NCBI GenBank assembly: GCA_016791285.1
Contig: JAEUMX010000155.1
Coordinates: 1-18,773, forward strand
Length of the DNA stretch: 18,773 bases
Direction: 5' to 3'
From: Burkholderiales bacterium
Lineage (GTDB): Bacteria > Pseudomonadota > Gammaproteobacteria > Burkholderiales > JAEUMW01
The translations under genes were made by a program, and so were the position numbers. Positions 15,002 through 18,773 of the stretch are shown piece after piece; the first letter of the stretch is position 1; each line of letters opens with the position of its first letter. Under the pieces are notes generated by a model, which saw only the letters and a list, made by a program, of their open reading frames with translations, searched no databases and was not told where the DNA came from.

Positions 15002-16683
15002 CTGCGATGCTGCTCAAGCTCAAGGGCGGAACCGTCGTCGATCCGGCCCACGGCGTGCGGGAAGAAGTGCGCGATATCTTCGTCCAGAACGGGCGCATCG
15101 TCGCCGACCCGGGTTCGTCGGCCAGAATCGACCAGGACATCGACGTCGCCGGCATGATCGTGATGGCGGGCGCCATCGATCTCCACACCCACATCGGCGG
15201 CGGCAAGGTGAACATCGCCCGCGCCATGCTCCCGGAAGATCACCGCGGCGATCTGGTGGACCGCACGGCGCTCACCCGCTCGGGCTGCGGCCATGCCGCG
15301 CCGTCCACGCTCACGACCGGCTACCGCTACGCCGAGATGGGTTACACCGCGTGCTTCGAGCCGGCCATGCTGCCGATCAACGCGCGCCAGGCGCACATGG
15401 AAATGGGCGACACCCCGATCGTCGACAAGGGCGCCTATGCCATGCTCGGCAGCGACGATTTCCTCCTGCGCATGCTGGCGGCGAACGAGGACCAGCGCGC
15501 GATCAACGATTACGTGGCCTGGACCATCGCGCATGCCCAGGCGATCGGGCTCAAGGTGGTGAACCCGGGCGGCATCTCCGCCTTCAAGTTCAACCAGCGC
15601 ATGCTCGATCTGGACGAAGCGCACGCGTACTACGGCGTGACGCCGCGCCGGATCCTCAAGGTGCTGGCGCAGGCCGTCCACGACATCGGTGTGCCGCACC
15701 CGCTGCACGTCCACGGCTGCAACCTCGGCGTGCCGGGCAACGTCGACACGACGCTCGCCACCATGGACGCGGTCGAGGGTCTGCCGATGCACCTGACCCA
15801 CATCCAGTTCCACAGCTACGGGACCGAAGGCGACCGCAAGTTCTCCTCCGGTGCGGCGCGCATCGCGGAAGCCATCAACGCGCGGCCCAACATCAGCGCG
15901 GACGTGGGTCAGATTCTCTTCGGCCAGACCGTCACCGCCTCCGGCGACAACATGGCCCAGTTTCGCAACGCCGGCGCCGGCAGCCCGAAGAAGTCGGTCG
16001 TCATGGACATCGAGTGCGATGCCGGCTGCGGCGTCGTGCCGTTCAAGTACCGCGACCAGAACTTCGTCAACGCGCTGCAGTGGGCGATCGGGCTGGAGAT
16101 CTTCCTCCTGGTCGACGATCCGTGGCGCATCTTCCTCACTACCGATCACCCCAACGGCGCGCCGTTCACGACCTATCCGCATCTCGTCCGGCTCCTGATG
16201 GACAAGACCTTTCGCAACGAGCGGCTGACCGCGCTCAACGCCGATGCGCAGAAACTCTCCAACCTGGCGGCGATCGATCGCGAGTACTCGCTGTACGAGA
16301 TCGCGATCATGACCCGCGCGGCGCCGGCGCGCACGCTGGGGCTCGAAGATCGCGGCCACCTCGCGCCCAGCGCGGCGGCCGACATCACCGTCTACCGCCC
16401 CGATCCCAATCCCGAGATCATGTTCGCGAAGCCGGCCTACGTCTTCAAGGACGGGGAGCTGGTGGCCCGCGACGGCGCGATCGTGAAGGTGACGTGGGGC
16501 AACACACATGTGGTGAAACCGTCCTACGATGCCGCGATCGAACAGCGGCTCGCGCCCTACTTCGAGCGCTACCACACGATGCGCATGGGCAATTTCAAGA
16601 TCAGCGACGACGAGATGTGCGAATGCGGACACGGGTCGAAGCTGGTGCGGCATGAATGCCGGAGGGTGGGGCGTGAGGGGTGA
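14998..16683 (+). CDS. fhcA: Formyltransferase/hydrolase complex subunit A (formylmethanofuran hydrolase, amidohydrolase fold)
   Basis: The frame starts at GTG 14998 (561 residues), with ATG 15007 three codons later as an equally plausible start. Metal-binding amidohydrolase landmarks are DLHTHIGGGK (His63, His65), PLHVHGCNLG (His237, His239), LTHIQFHSYG (His268) and FLTTDHPNGAPF (Asp383). The region KVVNPGGISAFKFN (186-199) holds candidates for the bridging lysine of the FwdA family. The subunit hydrolyses the formyl-furan cofactor to formate, the last step of the island. The end reads HECRRVGREG and stops at 16681-16683. The last codons are encoded by a GTGAGG-type repeat that continues into the spacer, so the native C-terminus may have been altered. 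Catalytic parts are intact. Confidence 0.95.
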   Translation: MTAMLLKLKGGTVVDPAHGVREEVRDIFVQNGRIVADPGSSARIDQDIDVAGMIVMAGAIDLHTHIGGGKVNIARAMLPEDHRGDLVDRTALTRSGCGHAAPSTLTTGYRYAEMGYTACFEPAMLPINARQAHMEMGDTPIVDKGAYAMLGSDDFLLRMLAANEDQRAINDYVAWTIAHAQAIGLKVVNPGGISAFKFNQRMLDLDEAHAYYGVTPRRILKVLAQAVHDIGVPHPLHVHGCNLGVPGNVDTTLATMDAVEGLPMHLTHIQFHSYGTEGDRKFSSGAARIAEAINARPNISADVGQILFGQTVTASGDNMAQFRNAGAGSPKKSVVMDIECDAGCGVVPFKYRDQNFVNALQWAIGLEIFLLVDDPWRIFLTTDHPNGAPFTTYPHLVRLLMDKTFRNERLTALNADAQKLSNLAAIDREYSLYEIAIMTRAAPARTLGLEDRGHLAPSAAADITVYRPDPNPEIMFAKPAYVFKDGELVARDGAIVKVTWGNTHVVKPSYDAAIEQRLAPYFERYHTMRMGNFKISDDEMCECGHGSKLVRHECRRVGREG

Positions 16684-16791
16684 GGCGAAAGCCGTGAGGT
16701 GGCGGAACAGCCTTCACCGCATGCGAGTCCCCGGCCCTGGCACGACGTTCTTTCGCCTCCCGCCTCCCCCCTCCCGCCTCCCCGCAGCGCG
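16661..16791. repeat. G/C-skewed inverted and tandem repeat element across the fhcA end and the fhcA-fhcD spacer
   Basis: A G-rich left arm (16661-16699) has three GTGAGG copies (16673, 16680, 16694). A C-rich right arm spans 16750-16785. The arms share a perfect 10-bp inverted repeat, gaggcgaaag 16682-16691 with ctttcgcctc 16750-16759. Aligned over 31 nt the arms agree at 22 positions. This is unlike the neighbouring coding DNA and looks like a degenerate intergenic palindromic element. No transposase is present. Confidence 0.65.
16756..16783 (-). repeat. Perfect 14-bp tandem repeat forming a G-quadruplex motif on the minus strand
   Basis: The unit cctcccgcctcccc occurs twice without interruption, at 16756-16769 and 16770-16783. 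On the minus strand the C-runs at 16759-16761, 16766-16771, 16773-16775 and 16780-16783 become four G-runs separated by loops of 4, 1 and 4 nt. That fits the G3+ N1-7 quadruplex pattern. The minus strand is the transcription template for fhcD. Confidence 0.75.
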
Positions 16792-17688
16792 ATGAACATC
16801 AACGGCGTCCACATCGACGACACCTTCGCGGAGGCCTTCGGCATGAAGGCGACGCGGGTGCTCGTCACGGCCCAGAACCTGAAGTGGGCTTACCATGCCG
16901 CGAACGCCGCGACCGGTTTCGCGACGTCCGTGATCGCCTGCGGCTGCGAGGCGAGCGTCGAACGCAAGCTCGATCCCGGCGAGACCCCGGACGGACGCCC
17001 CGGCGCGTCCATCCTGTTCTTTGCCATGTCCGGCAAGGAGCTCGCGAAGCAGGTCGAGCGCCGCATCGGCCAATGTGTGCTGACATCGCCCACGAGCGCC
17101 GCATTCGCCGGCATCGACGAGGGCGAGCCGATCGCGCTGGGCAAGAACCTGCGCTTCTTCGGCGACGGCTTCCAGCTCTCGAAGCTGATCGGCGGCAGGC
17201 GCTACTGGCGCGTGCCGGTCATGGACGGCGAGTTTCTCGTGCAGGAGACGACCGGCATGGTGAAGGCGGTCGGCGGCGGCAACTTCCTCGTGCTCGCCGA
17301 CTCGCAGCCGCAGGCCCTGGCCGCCTGCGAAGCAGCGATCGACGCCATGCACAAGGTTCGGAACGTGATCATGCCGTTCCCCGGTGGCGTCGTGCGCTCG
17401 GGCTCGAAGGTCGGCTCGAAGTACAAGGCGTTGATGGCGTCCACCAACGACGCGTTCTGCCCGACGATTCGCGGCATCACGCGCTCCGACCTCGCGCCCG
17501 GCATCGAGTCGGTGATGGAGATCGTGATCGACGGTCTGACCGACGCCGACATTCGCGTGGCGATGCGCGCGGGGATCGCGGCAGCCTGCGAGCTGGGTGC
17601 GGCGAACGGGATCCGGCGCATCAGCGCCGGCAACTACGGCGGCAAGCTCGGGCAGTTTCATTTCAAACTCCGTGAAGTCATGGCATGA
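16792..17688 (+). CDS. fhcD: Formylmethanofuran:tetrahydromethanopterin formyltransferase (Fhc subunit D)
   Basis: ATG 16792 gives 298 residues, the normal Ftr length, starting MNINGVHIDDTFAEAFGMKA. Other Ftr signatures are TRVLVTAQNLKWAYHAA (21-37), SIIACGCEAS-like SVIACGCEAS (46-55), RFFGDGFQLSKLIGGRRYWR (121-140), and the end SAGNYGGKLGQFHFKL. FhcD transfers the formyl group between formyl-H4MPT and the furan cofactor; in bacteria it is a subunit of the Fhc complex. The frame stays open upstream to 16699, but that part translates the repeat-rich spacer and has no family similarity. No Shine-Dalgarno is present: the 35 nt before the ATG are C/T-rich. The stop overlaps fhcC as ATGA (17685-17688). 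Confidence 0.96.
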   Translation: MNINGVHIDDTFAEAFGMKATRVLVTAQNLKWAYHAANAATGFATSVIACGCEASVERKLDPGETPDGRPGASILFFAMSGKELAKQVERRIGQCVLTSPTSAAFAGIDEGEPIALGKNLRFFGDGFQLSKLIGGRRYWRVPVMDGEFLVQETTGMVKAVGGGNFLVLADSQPQALAACEAAIDAMHKVRNVIMPFPGGVVRSGSKVGSKYKALMASTNDAFCPTIRGITRSDLAPGIESVMEIVIDGLTDADIRVAMRAGIAAACELGAANGIRRISAGNYGGKLGQFHFKLREVMA

Positions 17689-18497
17689 GCCCCGTCACGT
17701 TCACGCTGAAGGACATTCCGCGCCAGCGCGTCGACTGTTCCGCACTCACCCCGACCCGCCTCGCGGGCAGATCGCCTGCCGATATCGCCGCCATCGAGCT
17801 GCCCTGCGGTAACCGCAAACCGCGCGTCGAGGAGCTCTTCGAGCTACAAGGGGAAGACACGTCGAGCCTCGTCTTCCGCAACGCCTGCGACAAGCTCGAT
17901 CGCATCGGCGAGGCCATGTTCGACGGCTCGATCGAAGTCGAGGGGGATACCGGCGCGTACCTCGGACTCGGCCTGCGTGGCGGGCGCATTACCGTGCGCG
18001 GCAACTGCGGGGCGTTCGCCGCAGCCGAGATGAAGCGCGGGCTGGTTCACGTTTGCGGCAATGCCGGCGATTTCCTCGGTGCAGCGCTGCCTGGCAACCG
18101 TCAGGGCATGCGCGGCGGCATGGTGATCGTAGGCGGCAACGTGGCCGATCGGTGCGCCGACCGCCTGCGCCGCGGCAGCATCCTGATCGAAGGCGATGCG
18201 GGTGATTACTGCGCCTCGCGGATGATCGCGGGCACCCTCGCGGTGCTCGGGACAGTGGGCGCGTATCCCGGTTTCGCGATGCGCCGCGGCACGCTGCTCC
18301 TCACGACGCCGCCCGCTTCGCTGCCCGCCACCTTCGGCGATTGCGGCACCCACGATCTGCGCTTCCTGCCGCTGCTGGTGCAGTCCTGGAAGTCGCTCGA
18401 ATCCCGCTTCGCCCAGCTCGCGCCGAATGCCCGGGTACGTCGATTCATGGGGGATCTTGCCTGCGACGGCAAGGGTGAAGTGCTGGTCTGGCTCTGA
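17685..18497 (+). CDS. fhcC: Formyltransferase/hydrolase complex subunit C
   Basis: This 270-residue protein starts within the ATGA overlap with fhcD. Its centre (about residues 78-205) is a set of Gly-rich repeats, for example SIEVEGDTGAYLGLGLRGG, VHVCGNAGDFLGAALPG, MVIVGGNVADRCADRLRRG and SILIEGDAGDYCASRM. They form the right-handed beta-helix also seen in the C-terminal domain of glutamate synthase and in FwdC. In the Fhc complex this subunit is structural and bridges the others; no catalytic residues are expected. It is the last gene of fhcBADC. The next gene starts 66 nt downstream and I see no clear terminator, so read-through is possible. Confidence 0.95.
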   Translation: MSPVTFTLKDIPRQRVDCSALTPTRLAGRSPADIAAIELPCGNRKPRVEELFELQGEDTSSLVFRNACDKLDRIGEAMFDGSIEVEGDTGAYLGLGLRGGRITVRGNCGAFAAAEMKRGLVHVCGNAGDFLGAALPGNRQGMRGGMVIVGGNVADRCADRLRRGSILIEGDAGDYCASRMIAGTLAVLGTVGAYPGFAMRRGTLLLTTPPASLPATFGDCGTHDLRFLPLLVQSWKSLESRFAQLAPNARVRRFMGDLACDGKGEVLVWL

Positions 18498-18563
18498 GTC
18501 CGCCTGCCTCGCGTTGCGACTGCTGCGTGCGGGGACGCGCGGCTTGTGGGCGTTCTGGTGCCG
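18498..18563. other. Short spacer after fhcC, no clear terminator
   Basis: The 66 nt between fhcC and the transporter contain only a 4-bp stem (gcgt...acgc) with a G-rich loop and no T-run. I see no convincing promoter or terminator. Confidence 0.4.
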
Positions 18564-18773
18564 ATGACTCGCGAATCGCTCACCCGTTTTGCATGGCTCT
18601 CGATCGCGGCGGCGCTCGCGACCATCGCTCTCAAGGGGCTTGCATGGTGGCTCACGGGGTCGGTCGGCCTGCTCTCCGACGCGCTCGAATCGTTCGTGAA
18701 CCTCGCGGCGGCGATCGTCGCGCTGTGGCTGCTCAAGGTCGCCGCCAGGCCGCCCGACGACGAGCACAGCTTC
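18564..18773 (+). CDS. Cation diffusion facilitator family transporter, N-terminal part (3' end outside window)
   Basis: ATG 18564 (or the in-frame GTG 18558) opens a frame that runs off the right edge after 70 residues. It shows two membrane segments: about residues 10-30 ([20 protein letters not shown]) and 33-57. The segment [20 protein letters not shown] is the second transmembrane helix typical of CDF/FieF metal efflux proteins. Aligned with FieF, the two metal-binding Asp of this helix (DxxxD) would be Glu42 and Asn46, so metal preference cannot be assumed. CDF proteins export divalent metals by proton exchange at the inner membrane. A link to the C1 genes is not evident; it is probably the flanking gene of the island. 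Confidence 0.85.
   Translation, partial: MTRESLTRFAWLSIAAALATIALKGLAWWLTGSVGLLSDALESFVNLAAAIVALWLLKVAARPPDDEHSF

Noticed and set aside
14896..16653. 585-codon open frame on the minus strand opposite fhcA
   Set aside because: It is antisense to a gene with clear amidohydrolase motifs, is rich in Arg/Val/His-type shadow composition and has no recognisable domain; long antisense frames are common at this GC content.
13676..18497. Redox-active formylmethanofuran dehydrogenase
   Set aside because: FhcB lacks the metal-ligand Cys, FhcD is part of the operon, and no ferredoxin-like subunits are present, which fits the hydrolytic Fhc complex.

Overview
The window is a GC-rich, densely coded stretch of a bacterial chromosome. 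It carries a complete tetrahydromethanopterin (H4MPT)-linked formaldehyde oxidation island plus a large set of genes for making its two C1 carriers, H4MPT and a methanofuran-type cofactor. Gene content and high GC suggest a methylotrophic or formaldehyde-detoxifying proteobacterium, most likely a betaproteobacterium. That assignment is an inference from gene families; no rRNA or other phylogenetic marker is present.

Layout. (1) 1-1338, plus strand: the 3' end of a WrbA-type quinone reductase, a HugZ/DUF2470 flavin- or heme-binding-like protein and a small DUF2069 membrane protein, tightly packed and ordinary. (2) 1310-5405, minus strand: four genes transcribed as MfnD-like ATP-grasp ligase > MfnF-like hydantoinase/oxoprolinase-family protein > pabB > MfnE-like amino-acid-kinase-fold protein. 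(3) 5411-6124, plus strand: a HisA/HisF-like TIM barrel whose start lies only 5 nt from the start of the divergent MfnD-like gene. (4) 6125-13383, minus strand: an eight-gene run transcribed as beta-RFAP synthase (mptG) > mtdB > ATP-grasp ligase > mch > RimK/MptN-like ligase > CitG-like protein > fae > second fae with an N-terminal Pro/Ala-rich extension. Most junctions are overlaps or very short gaps. (5) 13384-13675: a 292-nt divergent control region. (6) 13676-18497, plus strand: fhcB-fhcA-fhcD-fhcC, the formyltransferase/hydrolase complex, interrupted by a repeat-rich, quadruplex-prone 108-nt spacer between fhcA and fhcD. (7) 18564-18773: the 5' end of a cation diffusion facilitator transporter.

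How the genes work together. Fae condenses formaldehyde with H4MPT, MtdB oxidises methylene-H4MPT, and Mch hydrolyses methenyl-H4MPT to formyl-H4MPT. FhcD moves the formyl group to the furan cofactor and FhcA hydrolyses it to formate. All of these enzymes are encoded here. PabB supplies 4-aminobenzoate precursor and MptG condenses 4-aminobenzoate with a phosphoribosyl donor in the first committed arm step of H4MPT. MfnD/E/F-like proteins point to furan cofactor assembly. The HisA-like protein, the CitG-like protein and two further ATP-grasp ligases are conserved-looking partners whose exact steps cannot be assigned from sequence; they are the best candidates for undescribed biochemistry. Other points of interest are the duplicated fae genes, the almost touching divergent starts at 5405/5411, and the repeat element that encodes the last codons of fhcA.
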